Source: Spirochaetales bacterium
Lineage (GTDB): Bacteria; Spirochaetota; Spirochaetia; JABMQR01
Length of the DNA: 49,982 nt
Assembly: GCA_023139255.1 (NCBI GenBank)
Contig: JAGLNY010000011.1
Coordinates: 1 to 49,982 of the forward strand
Reading direction: 5' to 3'
A model generated the notes under the pieces. That model worked only from the letters and a program-made list of their open reading frames with translations. It was not told the origin of the DNA and did not search any database. Shown here in pieces: positions 1 to 7,829 of the stretch; the stretch's first letter is position 1, and each line of letters opens with the position of its first letter. A program made the translations under genes and the position numbers.

Positions 1-67
1 AATTTAATTTTGCAATGTTTTTGAATTTTTTGCACGATTTCTGCTGTTATAAAGATTAGGGGGAATT

Positions 68-1165
68 ATGAAATATTTTATCTCACGTATACGTTATAGA
101 TGCCATATGCATTATCTTGCTCTCTTCACAGTATCTATTGCTGCCATACTCCTGTGCAGCTGCAATCCTCTGAGTGATTACCGCGAATTGATGGATACAG
201 ATATTCACCCTCCGGTTATCCTCAGTGCTGAGACCATATCGGCCAACTGTTTTTTATTCGAATTCTCAGAGAATGTTACACCGGTACAGAATAGTTTTAA
301 AGTTCTGCCGCCAACCGGTATCGAAAAAATTCTTATCAAAACTATCAGTAAATACAATGAGCAAAAAGAGCTGCTTTGTATCTATACTGAAAATCTTGTT
401 CCTCCAGGGTCACGATGTTTGGTAGAAGGACAGGTTATTGATCATGCAGGAAATTCTCTTTTCTTCTCTGCTGCTGTATACGGTTGGAACGAGAATATCC
501 CGGAACTGATTATTAATGAGTTTACAACTCAAGGATCAACCGCCAATCCTGACCGGGTTGAGCTGGTAGTACTAAGTGCAGGCAATACAGCAGGTGTCAC
601 TTTCTGTGACGGAGTAAATCTTGACAGGATTCAGCGTATTATATTGCCTCCTCTGGATGTTGAGTCCGGAGACATGATAGTCATTCACTGCGGGAAAGAG
701 ACGGGGGAATGTATAACCGAAACAGTGTCAATGTCAGAATCCGAATCAGTGCATGCATCTGATTTTGCCTGGGATGTCTGGATAGAATCCGGGGAAGGTT
801 TGTCGGGTAATAATGGGATAATAAGCCTGTATACGACCCCGCGCGGAGAACTTATGGACGCGGTTTTTTACAGTAACAGAAATTCAGGTTCGGATACCTC
901 GTACAGGGGATTTGGGAGCAGGATCCTGCTCGACCGGGTTATGATACTTACGGAGCAGGGAGGTTGGCAGTCTTCAGATCTTGAGATTGTCCCGGAGGAC
1001 GGAGTAAACCCCGATGATTCAACAGCCACACGCTCCCTCTGCAGATTCAGCCCATACACGGATACCAACTCCAGTAAGGATTGGTATATTGTCCCAACCG
1101 GCAAATCTACTTTCGGTGAGCTGAATTTTGAGGGTGTCTATATTCCACCAGGAAGCGATCATTGA
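68..1165 (+). CDS. Putative lipoprotein with lamin-tail-like domain
   Basis: Function is unknown. The N-terminus has basic residues, a hydrophobic stretch (about residues 15-29) and a lipobox-like LCSC with the acceptor Cys at 32, so it is probably lipid-anchored and exported. The stretch from about residue 146 (ELIINEFTTQGS, then RVELVVLSAG) resembles the start of lamin-tail (LTD) beta-sandwich domains found on secreted bacterial proteins; the region before it (about 50-140) looks like an Ig-like or SbsA-like beta domain. The ATG is preceded by AGGGGGAA at good spacing, which supports this start. The next gene (trxA) converges on it. The LTD assignment is by eye and moderate; the lipoprotein call is firmer. 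Confidence 0.6.
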   Translation: MKYFISRIRYRCHMHYLALFTVSIAAILLCSCNPLSDYRELMDTDIHPPVILSAETISANCFLFEFSENVTPVQNSFKVLPPTGIEKILIKTISKYNEQKELLCIYTENLVPPGSRCLVEGQVIDHAGNSLFFSAAVYGWNENIPELIINEFTTQGSTANPDRVELVVLSAGNTAGVTFCDGVNLDRIQRIILPPLDVESGDMIVIHCGKETGECITETVSMSESESVHASDFAWDVWIESGEGLSGNNGIISLYTTPRGELMDAVFYSNRNSGSDTSYRGFGSRILLDRVMILTEQGGWQSSDLEIVPEDGVNPDDSTATRSLCRFSPYTDTNSSKDWYIVPTGKSTFGELNFEGVYIPPGSDH

Positions 1166-1189
1166 TTACGTTGATTGGAAGTTTGTATA

Positions 1190-1224
1190 AACGTAAAAAA
1201 ACTGCCGTTACACACCCGGCAGTT
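1190..1224 (-). terminator. Rho-independent terminator of trxA
   Basis: A perfect 8-bp stem (1200-1207 with 1217-1224, AACTGCCG/CGGCAGTT) encloses a 9-nt loop. Read on the minus strand it is followed by a run of seven or more T, so it fits termination of trxA. On the plus strand there is no real T run, so it would serve the lipoprotein gene poorly. Confidence 0.8.
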
Positions 1225-1272
1225 CTTAAGTAATTATATCTCAATCAAGAGATTTACAGGAAGGGAACCTTA

Positions 1273-1593
1273 CTAAATATACTCAGTAATTAATCCTTCA
1301 ATCATCTGTCTGGAACCTGCCCCAACCCTCTGATTAACTACTTCACCATCTTTAAAAACAAGTAAAGAAGGTATACTTATGATATTATACTTCTGAGCAA
1401 TTTCTCCTTGCTCATCAACATTTAGCTTTCCAACTCTCACTTTATCTGCATGAGCTTCGGCAATTTCAGCAACTATCGGTCCAATCATTTTACACGGCAT
1501 ACACCATGCTGCCCAAAAATCCACAAGAACGGGTTTATCAGATTTTAGTACTTCTGTCTCAAAATTATCAACTGTTAATACTATTTCACTCAT
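1273..1593 (-). CDS. trxA: Thioredoxin with CMPC active site
   Basis: Small thiol-disulfide oxidoreductase of the cytoplasm, 106 residues, the usual thioredoxin length. The fold markers are present: VDFWAAWC before the redox site, the cis-proline region SIPSLLVFKDG, and the C-terminal helix. The active site reads WCMPCK, not the canonical WCGPCK; the Gly-to-Met change lies between the redox cysteines and should affect redox potential or partner choice (inference). An RBS-like AGGAGG lies just upstream of the ATG on the minus strand. It follows ssb in the same direction, separated by a terminator-like hairpin. Confidence 0.93.
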   Translation of the reverse strand: MSEIVLTVDNFETEVLKSDKPVLVDFWAAWCMPCKMIGPIVAEIAEAHADKVRVGKLNVDEQGEIAQKYNIISIPSLLVFKDGEVVNQRVGAGSRQMIEGLITEYI

Positions 1594-1639
1594 ATATACA
1601 TTTCCTCCTTTACACTATCTGTTACTACTATATAGAGAA

Positions 1640-1689
1640 AAAACAGAAAAGAAAAGAGGATATGCTGATTATCCACTCAGCATACCCTC
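1640..1689 (-). terminator. Terminator hairpin downstream of ssb
   Basis: A 13-bp near-perfect stem (1656-1668 with 1677-1689, one G-T pair) is followed on the minus strand by a T-rich stretch. It lies between the end of ssb and the start of trxA, so trxA probably has its own promoter. Confidence 0.65.
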
Positions 1690-1710
1690 TTATGCTATAG
1701 TATAAAATTG

Positions 1711-2181
1711 TTATTTTTTACTCTCTTTCACAGGTTTTACTTTTAATTTACCATTTACTCCTGCACTTTCCTCTGCCGCAAAAATGACTGCTTCTCCTTC
1801 ATTTGATTTTTCTGCTATAGAAATTTCATCTTTCTTTATATTTCTATTTGACTGAGGTTTAAATTCAACATGCTCGGCAACCAATACAACACGCTCATGT
1901 TTTTTCTCATCTGCACTAACCCAACGCTCTTGTTTCAATCTCCCAACGACCCGGACGCCCCTCCCTTTCTCCAGATAGGTAGAACAGCTGCCGGCTAGCT
2001 TAGCCCATGTCTCTACTGCAAAAAACGAGACCTCCTGCTGCTGCTGCTGCTGTTCGCCGCTTTTAAAGTACCTGTTTGTTGCAATAGTGAATTTGCACAC
2101 AGGGGTTCCTTTCGGTGTAGTAACCTGCTCCGGATCTCTCGTTAGATTCCCCTCGATAATTACAGAATTCAAATTGTTCAT
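1711..2181 (-). CDS. ssb: Single-stranded DNA-binding protein with polyglutamine loop
   Basis: OB-fold protein that coats single-stranded DNA in replication, repair and recombination. The N-terminal OB domain (about 1-110) shows the family pattern: NSVIIEGNLTRDPE at the start, SFFAVETWAKLA in the middle, and KGRGVRVVGRLKQERW. A run of six glutamines (residues 44-49) sits in the loop before the SFF strand where most SSBs have a short charged turn; it is encoded by a pure trinucleotide repeat. The C-terminal tail is short and ends in KESKK, so the acidic DDIPF-like tip that recruits partner proteins in many bacteria is absent. This may therefore be a secondary SSB or a lineage variant. AAGGAG precedes the ATG. 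Confidence 0.9.
   Translation of the reverse strand: MNNLNSVIIEGNLTRDPEQVTTPKGTPVCKFTIATNRYFKSGEQQQQQQEVSFFAVETWAKLAGSCSTYLEKGRGVRVVGRLKQERWVSADEKKHERVVLVAEHVEFKPQSNRNIKKDEISIAEKSNEGEAVIFAAEESAGVNGKLKVKPVKESKK
2035..2052. repeat. Six-unit CTG/CAG trinucleotide repeat inside ssb
   Basis: Six perfect tandem CTG units on the plus strand (CAG in the ssb sense) encode six consecutive glutamines in the DNA-binding domain. Such repeats can change length by slippage in steps that keep frame. Confidence 0.9.
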
Positions 2182-2412
2182 TTTTTTTTCTCCTTATTAT
2201 TATTAAGTCTTACTACTATTTACTTGTAGAATCAGAAGGAAAATTCAAAAATTTCAATTATTCCTAAAAAAATATTGCTGTTGAACCTTGAACTATCTAA
2301 TCCCTATATGCCATAAATGATATATGACTCAGATAATCTGTGTTATGGTGGTAAAATCACAAGTCTGATAAAGATTAATATCAGGAGTTTGTCGGACTTG
2401 AGGCAGCATACA

Positions 2413-2506
2413 GGTGCACTGTACAACTTAAAGCTTTGGATTCTTACTTGTAGCCAACAAGTGTCTACTGCGTAAGAACCTGTAAGTTTAAGCTGTACAG
2501 TACACC
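2413..2506. repeat. Short palindromic mobile repeat (MITE-like), copy A
   Basis: A 94-bp unit with imperfect terminal inverted repeats: the left end starts GGTGCACTGTACAACTTAAA, and the right end read in reverse starts GGTGTACTGTACAGCTTAAA. The interior carries TTCTTACTTGTAGCCAACA and GCGTAAGAACCTGTAAG, which recur in copy B at 4759-4920 in the opposite orientation. No gene fits inside. It lies in the leader of the UMP kinase gene; its right end is followed directly by that gene's RBS (AGGAGGAG at 2507). No convincing target-site duplication was seen. The 340-bp gap holding it (2182-2521) has no other gene. Confidence 0.75.
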
Positions 2507-2521
2507 AGGAGGAGTTTCTTT

Positions 2522-3220
2522 ATGTCAAACCTGACAGTAATATCTTTAGGCGGATCAATTATCTCACCGGATAGTGTTGATCAGGAATTTATTAAGCTAT
2601 TCAGGAAAATCGTGATGGAGTATCTGGCAGAGGATACCAGCAGAAAACTGATAATTGTAACCGGCGGCGGAGCCCCGGCGAGAATCTATCAGAATGCCTG
2701 TAGAGAGATCATTGCGAACCCAAAATCTGATGATCTTGACTGGATCGGAGTGGCTGCAACTCATTTGAATGGACAACTTATTAAGGCAGTATTTTACGAT
2801 GCCTGTTTTGATCCGCTCGTAACCGACCCAACTGCAGACATTACTTTCACTGGAAAAATCCTTACTGCCGCAGGATGGAAACCTGGGTTTTCCTCCGATA
2901 ATGATGCTGTCATCCTTGCTGAAAGATTCGGGGCAGGCAGGATTGTAAATCTTTCCAATATAAAAAAAGTTTATACAGCTGATCCAAAAAAAGATCCTTC
3001 CGCAAAGCCGCTTGATCATATTGGGTGGAATGCTTTTCGCTCTATGGTTGGCGATATCTGGGTACCGGGAACAAATGTACCGTTTGATCCTATTGCCGCA
3101 AAAAGAGCTTCAGAAATAGGACTTCAGGTTATTACAGCAGAGGGACGCAATTTGGGGAATTTCAGAAAAATTCTCATTGAAGGTAGTTTTGAGGGAACCA
3201 CCATCGGACCTGAATTATAG
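2522..3220 (+). CDS. pyrH: UMP kinase, archaeal type
   Basis: Phosphorylates UMP to UDP with ATP in pyrimidine nucleotide synthesis; cytoplasmic. The amino-acid-kinase fold shows: a glycine-rich VISLGGSII at the start, VTGGGAPARIY (about 50-60), an FSSDNDAVILAERFGA segment that contacts nucleotide, and NLSNIKKVYTADPKKDP, the VYTADP-type motif of this superfamily. The length (232 aa) and the short N-terminus without the LKLSGEAL signature of bacterial PyrH point to the archaeal-type UMP kinase family. A strong AGGAGG lies 8 nt before the ATG, right after mobile repeat copy A. The subfamily call is by eye; another kinase of the fold is less likely. Confidence 0.8.
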   Translation: MSNLTVISLGGSIISPDSVDQEFIKLFRKIVMEYLAEDTSRKLIIVTGGGAPARIYQNACREIIANPKSDDLDWIGVAATHLNGQLIKAVFYDACFDPLVTDPTADITFTGKILTAAGWKPGFSSDNDAVILAERFGAGRIVNLSNIKKVYTADPKKDPSAKPLDHIGWNAFRSMVGDIWVPGTNVPFDPIAAKRASEIGLQVITAEGRNLGNFRKILIEGSFEGTTIGPEL

Positions 3221-3231
3221 ATCACATCTTT

Positions 3232-4194
3232 TTAGTGGATGAAACCCTCCCGATAATGCCATACCGGATCTGCAAAAGATGAAGGAAATGGGTTTACATG
3301 AGTAAAATCAGGAACCCAATCTGTGTAATCAGTATCACTTATTTCCTGGATATAACCATCTTCAATCCCATATATATCCAACATTGAGAGAATTTTTTCA
3401 TACTCTTTCCCGGAAACTTTCACGCCGCCTTCGGAAGGAATTCCGTTTGTATCTACAAACTGTACAAGGATCGAGAGTAGAATCTTATTACGAAAACGGG
3501 AATTGGTTCCCAACCAATGGATTACTCTTTCCGTAGAATCAAGCTCTCCTGGAAGAACCAGGTGTCTTACTATTGTCCCGCTCAACAAATTATTTTTATC
3601 CCCAAATCTGATTGTTCTCTTACTAACCATGATATCAAGAGCATTAACAGCGATTTCCGGATAAATTCCTGAGTTGCAGAATTCCTGGCTGTGTTCTCTG
3701 GAAAGTGTCTTTATATCTGCAAGAAAAATATCAACTACAGGCAAGATAACCTGCAGCCCTTCAATAGACTCAAATGACGAAGTGTTCCATACAATAGGAA
3801 TCGTAAGGCCGTTTGCTCTTGCTTCATCTATTCCTTCCCGTATAGAGGGAATAAACTGTGTCCCGGTAACCAGATTAATATTTGCTGCACCTTTTTTTTC
3901 AAGGATCAGGCAGATTTTAGAGAAGTCACCTTTGGATATGGTCCTGCCAATATTGTTTTGGCTAATCTGCCTATTCTGACAATAACTGCAGTGCAGAGTA
4001 CATCCGGTAAAAAAGATTGTACCGGATCCTGATTGTACACTTATCGGCGGTTCCTCTCCCCTATGTATACCGGCAAATGCAGCTCTCATTTCAGGTCCCT
4101 GACCGCAGAATCCCTTTTCCCCCAATATCCTGTCAACTTCACAGAGCCGGGGGCATAATCTGCAAGTTTTATAGAGGTGCTTATAGGTAGTCAT
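3232..4194 (-). CDS. PflX-like radical SAM protein (COG1313)
   Basis: A radical SAM protein of the group annotated as pyruvate-formate-lyase-activating-enzyme homologue PflX; its true substrate is unknown. The N-terminus has a Cys-rich segment (CRLCPRLCEVDR, then GFCGQG) typical of this group. The radical SAM cluster motif is CTLHCSYCQN at about residues 65-74 (CxxxCxxC), followed by the long TIM-barrel half. The length (320 aa) is normal. Its start lies only 3 nt after the stop of a truncated transposase, with no strong RBS visible. It converges on the UMP kinase gene with an 11-nt gap. Confidence 0.8.
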   Translation of the reverse strand: MTTYKHLYKTCRLCPRLCEVDRILGEKGFCGQGPEMRAAFAGIHRGEEPPISVQSGSGTIFFTGCTLHCSYCQNRQISQNNIGRTISKGDFSKICLILEKKGAANINLVTGTQFIPSIREGIDEARANGLTIPIVWNTSSFESIEGLQVILPVVDIFLADIKTLSREHSQEFCNSGIYPEIAVNALDIMVSKRTIRFGDKNNLLSGTIVRHLVLPGELDSTERVIHWLGTNSRFRNKILLSILVQFVDTNGIPSEGGVKVSGKEYEKILSMLDIYGIEDGYIQEISDTDYTDWVPDFTHVNPFPSSFADPVWHYREGFIH

Positions 4195-4197
4195 AGG

Positions 4198-4617
4198 TCA
4201 ATCTATCTTGAATTGTTTCCTCATTCGCTTGTGGATTAATTTAAAAACTATCTTGATTACCTCGTCACCCAGCCTTCTCCGGAAATGTACCAGCAGACTG
4301 GAATCAAACGGAACCCCGTCATGATATGCATCCAGACCAATAAAATACTGCATATAATGATTTTCAGCAATCAATTCTACAATCTCCCGGTCACTTACTC
4401 CCAGAATCCGCTGAATTACAACAGCCCCAAGTGCCATCCTGAATGGTTTGGAAGGAGCCCCTTTCCTTGTAGAAAATGATCTGGCATACGTATGTTCCAG
4501 GTCGTCCCAAGGGATCAGACTGCTAAGCCGTACCCACCGGTTATCATCATTAATATATCCGCCGAATGGTATATAAAACTCATCAAAACCAAGCTGCTTT
4601 GATTGTTTTCGGTACAT
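4198..4617 (-). pseudogene. IS5-family transposase, N-terminal remnant
   Basis: The reading frame matches the N-terminal domain (DUF772) of IS5/IS1182-like transposases: LGFDEFYIPFGGYI, NRWVRLSSLIPWDDLE, then FRMALGAVVIQRILG and HYMQYFIGLDAY. I place the start at the ATG at 4617, which has GGAGG 8 nt upstream and where the family normally begins; an upstream extension to 4704 is open but unlike the family. The frame ends after about 139 residues and the catalytic DDE region is missing, replaced by the radical SAM gene. This is a decayed insertion sequence stump, not an active element. The sequence up to the palindromic repeat at 4759 may be its 5' flank. Confidence 0.85.
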
Positions 4618-4758
4618 GCTGAAATCCTCCACTCCGTCAACATATCCATTACTATCAATTGCACAACAAGCAATCACTGCTGGTTTATATTTTAGATGAT
4701 ACACTGAAGGACAACTATGAATGGAATATCAGGAGGTACAGCAATCAGTAATGGTACT

Positions 4759-4920
4759 GGTGCACTGTACAGCTTAAACTTACAGGTTCTTACGCAGGAC
4801 CCAACAGATGGATACAAGAAAGAAAACGAAACCATAGCTAGCTATGGTGATGTTTTCTGACGCAGTAGACACCTGTTGGCTACAAGTAAGAATCCTATGC
4901 TTTAAGTTGTATAGTGCACT
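4759..4920. repeat. Palindromic mobile repeat (MITE-like), copy B
   Basis: A 162-bp unit whose ends are imperfect inverted repeats of each other (left GGTGCACTGTACAGCTTAAA; right read in reverse AGTGCACTATACAACTTAAA). It shares its end regions with copy A at 2413-2506 in opposite orientation, but has about 70 bp more in the middle, centred on a perfect 18-bp palindrome (ACCATAGCTAGCTATGGT). The whole unit could fold as one long hairpin. It lies between the transposase stump and the patatin gene. Nearby sequence on the left shares ATATCAGGAG with the flank of copy A. Confidence 0.78.
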
Positions 4921-4953
4921 AGTTTTATAATACCACAGATATACGCGGTAAAA

Positions 4954-6912
4954 TCAAAAATATTTGAAATATATTCCTGCTGACAGACCACCGGAAAAAC
5001 TGTCGAATCCCGCATACGCGGTAATTCGCAGAGGTTTAAGCCCTATCAGTGATATATCGCACTCCATCTGCATACCGGCTGCCCAAAGAAAGTTGTCAAA
5101 TATTCCTAAATCGGTATAGCCGGACACCCGAAGATTTTTCAGGATAACAAGCTCGGCAAAGGTTTGTTTCCATGCTGAAGGAATAAATACAATTTCAGTA
5201 GAACTTATTACATTTGAGTCATATAATCCATTTGGTAACGTGGACCGAATATAATCACGATTATAATACGATGTTTTCCCATCTCCATCCAGCGAAATTC
5301 TTGTGAAAAGTCTTTGAGAAAAATCAAAATCTCCCATAACCGGGAAGGATACCCCTAAAGAGCCAAACATTTCATTCCTTGAAAAATCTGCCAATTGATA
5401 TCCTGCCTCAATAAAACCTGCGCCGCTTCGTTCAATAGTTCTGTGAAGGGAGTAACGGGCACCAGTGGTTAACAATGAAGAATAAACAGAAGAATCCCAG
5501 GTACCGATAATCTCAAATGATATGGGCACATCAAACCTACTGTCTGTATCAGCAAATGGAACGGTATGAATCGCAGCTTTGGTATAGAAAGATCCCAAGA
5601 TGTCGGAAATACCGGAAAAATCAAAGGATTGTCTGTACTTTAATTCAGTTTGCAAAAAGAAAAAGGGGGAATAGGCTGCATCAAGCTGTAAAGAAGGAAT
5701 AAAAGTCAATGTATTATACGTATCCCAAACTTCACCCCAGGAAATCCTTCCCTGAAGAGGACCTGCCGCTACCCCTGCCCCTGCTGAAAAGTACATATCA
5801 TCAAGCAGGTAGGTTGATGCATAGGGGTAAAAATTGTTTTCAACACTAATGTCAACTGTTACTGTACTCCTCATAATTTCTATGCGGGAGGTGTATTGGT
5901 AATTTCGTAATTCCAGTGCCAGACGTTCCGAAAAAATATCTCTTTTCACCCATAGCTGAGAATTCGCATGAGAACCGCTAAGCTGTTCCAGTTCACGAAA
6001 CATCTCTTTTGCCGACTGATATCCGGCATCAGATATTTCTCTGAGACTCGCAAAATCCATAAATGAAAATTCCTCTACATTACAGCGTATCAGGAGCGGA
6101 TCAAACTCTTTTATCTGTTGAATGCCAGTCCTGCTTTTATTGATATCCATTGCGGTATTCAATATAGTGAGCGGATTCTTCAGGTTAAGATCAGGATTTT
6201 TGTAAAATGTGGTTGAGGCAATCACCTGATTTGTATATTGATATGCAGCACTTAATGGTACAAGGTTTGAAATTCCCCCGTCAATCAGCAGCCGGTTTTT
6301 GTACTGAATAGGTGAAAAGTAGACCGGCAGTGCATAGGCTGCCTCCATAATCGTATAAAAATCACCTTCCGTGATTCTGATCTCTCTTTTCTCAATAAGA
6401 TCTTCACAAATTACCATTACAGGTATTGGCAAATCCGCAAGGTCAAGATCTCCAATATACTGATGCATCAGACTGGTAAACTTGCTCACATCAAGCAATC
6501 CTCCCAAAATCGGCAAGGTCAGCTCGAACAAGTTTCCTATATCAGTAGATTCTATAAGCTGGTAGATTTGGTCGGGTGACAATCCTGCTCCGTACAGCAG
6601 CCCGACAATAGATCCCATTGAGTTTGAAACTATGAAATCAGGGACTATCCCTACTTCTTCCAGATATTTGAGAACTCCTATATGTGCAAATGCGCGTGCT
6701 GATCCTCCTGAAAGCACCAATCCTACTGGTTCCCGGGTTCCCCCTGTCAGTGATTCAATTCGTTGTATGAATTTTTCTTCACCATACACAACCGGGATAT
6801 CCATGTTGAATATAGTGTCTGCTTCATTGGAAAAGAGTAAAACCCCGGAAATGAACATGAAAACAACCAAGAGTAAGATGATTTTATTAAGTAATCGAGA
6901 ATTTTGTTTCAT
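4954..6912 (-). CDS. Patatin-like phospholipase with C-terminal outer-membrane barrel
   Basis: Predicted exported acyl hydrolase joined to a membrane barrel, 652 aa. Residues 1-28 form a signal peptide or anchor. The patatin domain (about 63-290) has the oxyanion loop GGSARAFAH (69-77), the nucleophile in SNSMG (Ser98) and the catalytic Asp in DGG (Asp211). The usual GxSxG box is changed to SxSxG, while Ser and Asp are kept. The C-terminal half (about 330-652) is rich in alternating aromatic and polar strands and ends in YFKYF, as expected for a BamA/Omp85-like or related barrel. This layout matches PlpD-type proteins that pair a patatin with an outer-membrane barrel. It stands alone on its strand, with mobile repeat B just downstream of its stop. 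Confidence 0.85.
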   Translation of the reverse strand: MKQNSRLLNKIILLLVVFMFISGVLLFSNEADTIFNMDIPVVYGEEKFIQRIESLTGGTREPVGLVLSGGSARAFAHIGVLKYLEEVGIVPDFIVSNSMGSIVGLLYGAGLSPDQIYQLIESTDIGNLFELTLPILGGLLDVSKFTSLMHQYIGDLDLADLPIPVMVICEDLIEKREIRITEGDFYTIMEAAYALPVYFSPIQYKNRLLIDGGISNLVPLSAAYQYTNQVIASTTFYKNPDLNLKNPLTILNTAMDINKSRTGIQQIKEFDPLLIRCNVEEFSFMDFASLREISDAGYQSAKEMFRELEQLSGSHANSQLWVKRDIFSERLALELRNYQYTSRIEIMRSTVTVDISVENNFYPYASTYLLDDMYFSAGAGVAAGPLQGRISWGEVWDTYNTLTFIPSLQLDAAYSPFFFLQTELKYRQSFDFSGISDILGSFYTKAAIHTVPFADTDSRFDVPISFEIIGTWDSSVYSSLLTTGARYSLHRTIERSGAGFIEAGYQLADFSRNEMFGSLGVSFPVMGDFDFSQRLFTRISLDGDGKTSYYNRDYIRSTLPNGLYDSNVISSTEIVFIPSAWKQTFAELVILKNLRVSGYTDLGIFDNFLWAAGMQMECDISLIGLKPLRITAYAGFDSFSGGLSAGIYFKYF

Positions 6913-6959
6913 GAACCATGTATATCCTGTTTATTGAGAAAGTGTTTTAAGTGAAAAGA

Positions 6960-7271
6960 TTATACGAACTTAACAGCTGTACCATAGACCATGACTTCGG
7001 CTGCTCCCTGCATAACATTGCTGGTGGCATACCTGACATTAATAACTGCATCAGCCTTTAGTTTTTCAGCTTCTCCGACCATCCGCTTCGTTGCGATTGC
7101 CCTGGCCTCATTCAGCATTGTGGAGTACCCATCCAGCTCTCCCCCAATAATGGTTTTAAGACCGGCCATAATATCTCTCCCTATATTCTTTGACTGAATG
7201 GTTGAACCCTTCACAATTGAGAGAGTTTCTACTTCCTTCCCGGAAATATAATCAGTATTTACTAAGATCAT
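6960..7271 (-). CDS. ybjQ: YbjQ family protein (UPF0145)
   Basis: Small cytoplasmic protein of 103 aa of unknown role; the family forms pentamers and is often labelled heavy-metal-binding from structure alone. Recognisable parts are the early ISGKEVETLSIVKGSTIQS, the central GGELDGYSTMLNEARAIA, and ADAVINVRYATSNV near the end. Its start overlaps the end of the upstream small membrane protein gene by 20 nt, so the two are probably co-translated. Confidence 0.88.
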   Translation of the reverse strand: MILVNTDYISGKEVETLSIVKGSTIQSKNIGRDIMAGLKTIIGGELDGYSTMLNEARAIATKRMVGEAEKLKADAVINVRYATSNVMQGAAEVMVYGTAVKFV

Positions 7272-7467
7272 CAGAATCCTCCTCCTGTATTTCTTTATGC
7301 CTTTTTATCAATAGATAGCCCATGGTAACAATTAACGAAGCTAAAATCAGGGCGACAAGTACCTTATAGAAGCCGGGAATCGGCAGTTGTAAAACAACCT
7401 TGATATAGACTGCTATGATTGCAACAAAAACCAGGGCGAAAAAAGTCGGTGCAAACATCTTACCCAT
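7252..7467 (-). CDS. Small two-helix membrane protein
   Basis: 71 aa with two hydrophobic segments (about 6-26 and 34-53) separated by a short loop with PIPGF, then a charged tail. A good RBS (AGGAGGC on the minus strand) precedes the ATG. It overlaps ybjQ by 20 nt and is likely the first gene of that two-gene operon. No family is recognised; it may act as a membrane partner of YbjQ (inference from overlap only). Confidence 0.65.
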   Translation of the reverse strand: MGKMFAPTFFALVFVAIIAVYIKVVLQLPIPGFYKVLVALILASLIVTMGYLLIKRHKEIQEEDSDDLSKY

Positions 7468-7543
7468 AAAAAGCCTCCTGAAAAATATATTTCAACCACT
7501 GCTAATGCTAGAAAGTATATACCACATGTGCATCATCTGCAAA

Positions 7544-7571
7544 TTGACTTTTGAAGTTTTCGATTGATAAT
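7544..7571 (+). promoter_or_regulatory. Putative promoter of tRNA-Leu
   Basis: TTGACT (7544-7549) and GATAAT (7566-7571) are separated by 16 bp and lie about 34 bp before the tRNA. Both boxes are one or two bases from consensus. Confidence 0.5.
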
Positions 7572-7604
7572 TATTTTAAAATAGTATAGGGTTTGTTCTC
7601 AATT

Positions 7605-7688
7605 GCCGGCGTGGTGAAATTGGTAGACACGATAGACTCAAAATCTATTGGGGGTAACCCTGTATCGGTTCAAGTCCGATCGCCGGTA
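7605..7688 (+). tRNA. tRNA-Leu (CAA)
   Basis: A full class II tRNA. The acceptor arm pairs GCCGGCG with CGCCGGT, the D-arm has the GGTAGACAC signature of tRNA-Leu, and the anticodon stem ATAGA/TCTAT holds loop CTCAAAA with anticodon CAA (reads UUG). A long variable arm (GGGGGTAACCC) and the T-arm GTTCAAGTC follow. CCA is not encoded. A terminator follows at once. Confidence 0.95.
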
Positions 7689-7702
7689 TAGATTCTTTTT
7701 CG

Positions 7703-7737
7703 CAACTCCTTGTTCGTACAGGAGTTGTTTTTATTTC
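7703..7737 (+). terminator. Terminator after tRNA-Leu
   Basis: A perfect 8-bp stem (CAACTCCT 7703-7710 with AGGAGTTG 7720-7727) with a 9-nt loop, followed by TTTTTATTTC. It isolates the tRNA from the chemosensory operon. Confidence 0.85.
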
Positions 7738-7767
7738 TATCAGAAGATCCCCAAAAAATAACTTTGA

Positions 7768-7796
7768 TTGCAACATTGATAAACAGATAGTATAAT
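7768..7796 (+). promoter_or_regulatory. Putative promoter of the Wsp-like operon
   Basis: TTGCAA (7768-7773), a 17-bp spacer and a perfect TATAAT (7791-7796) lie 33 bp before the first start codon of the chemosensory operon. No other strong promoter is seen inside the operon, so one transcript may cover all eight frames. Confidence 0.6.
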
Positions 7797-7829
7797 ATTT
7801 ACAGGATCAGTTTGTTATTGGGAGGATTT

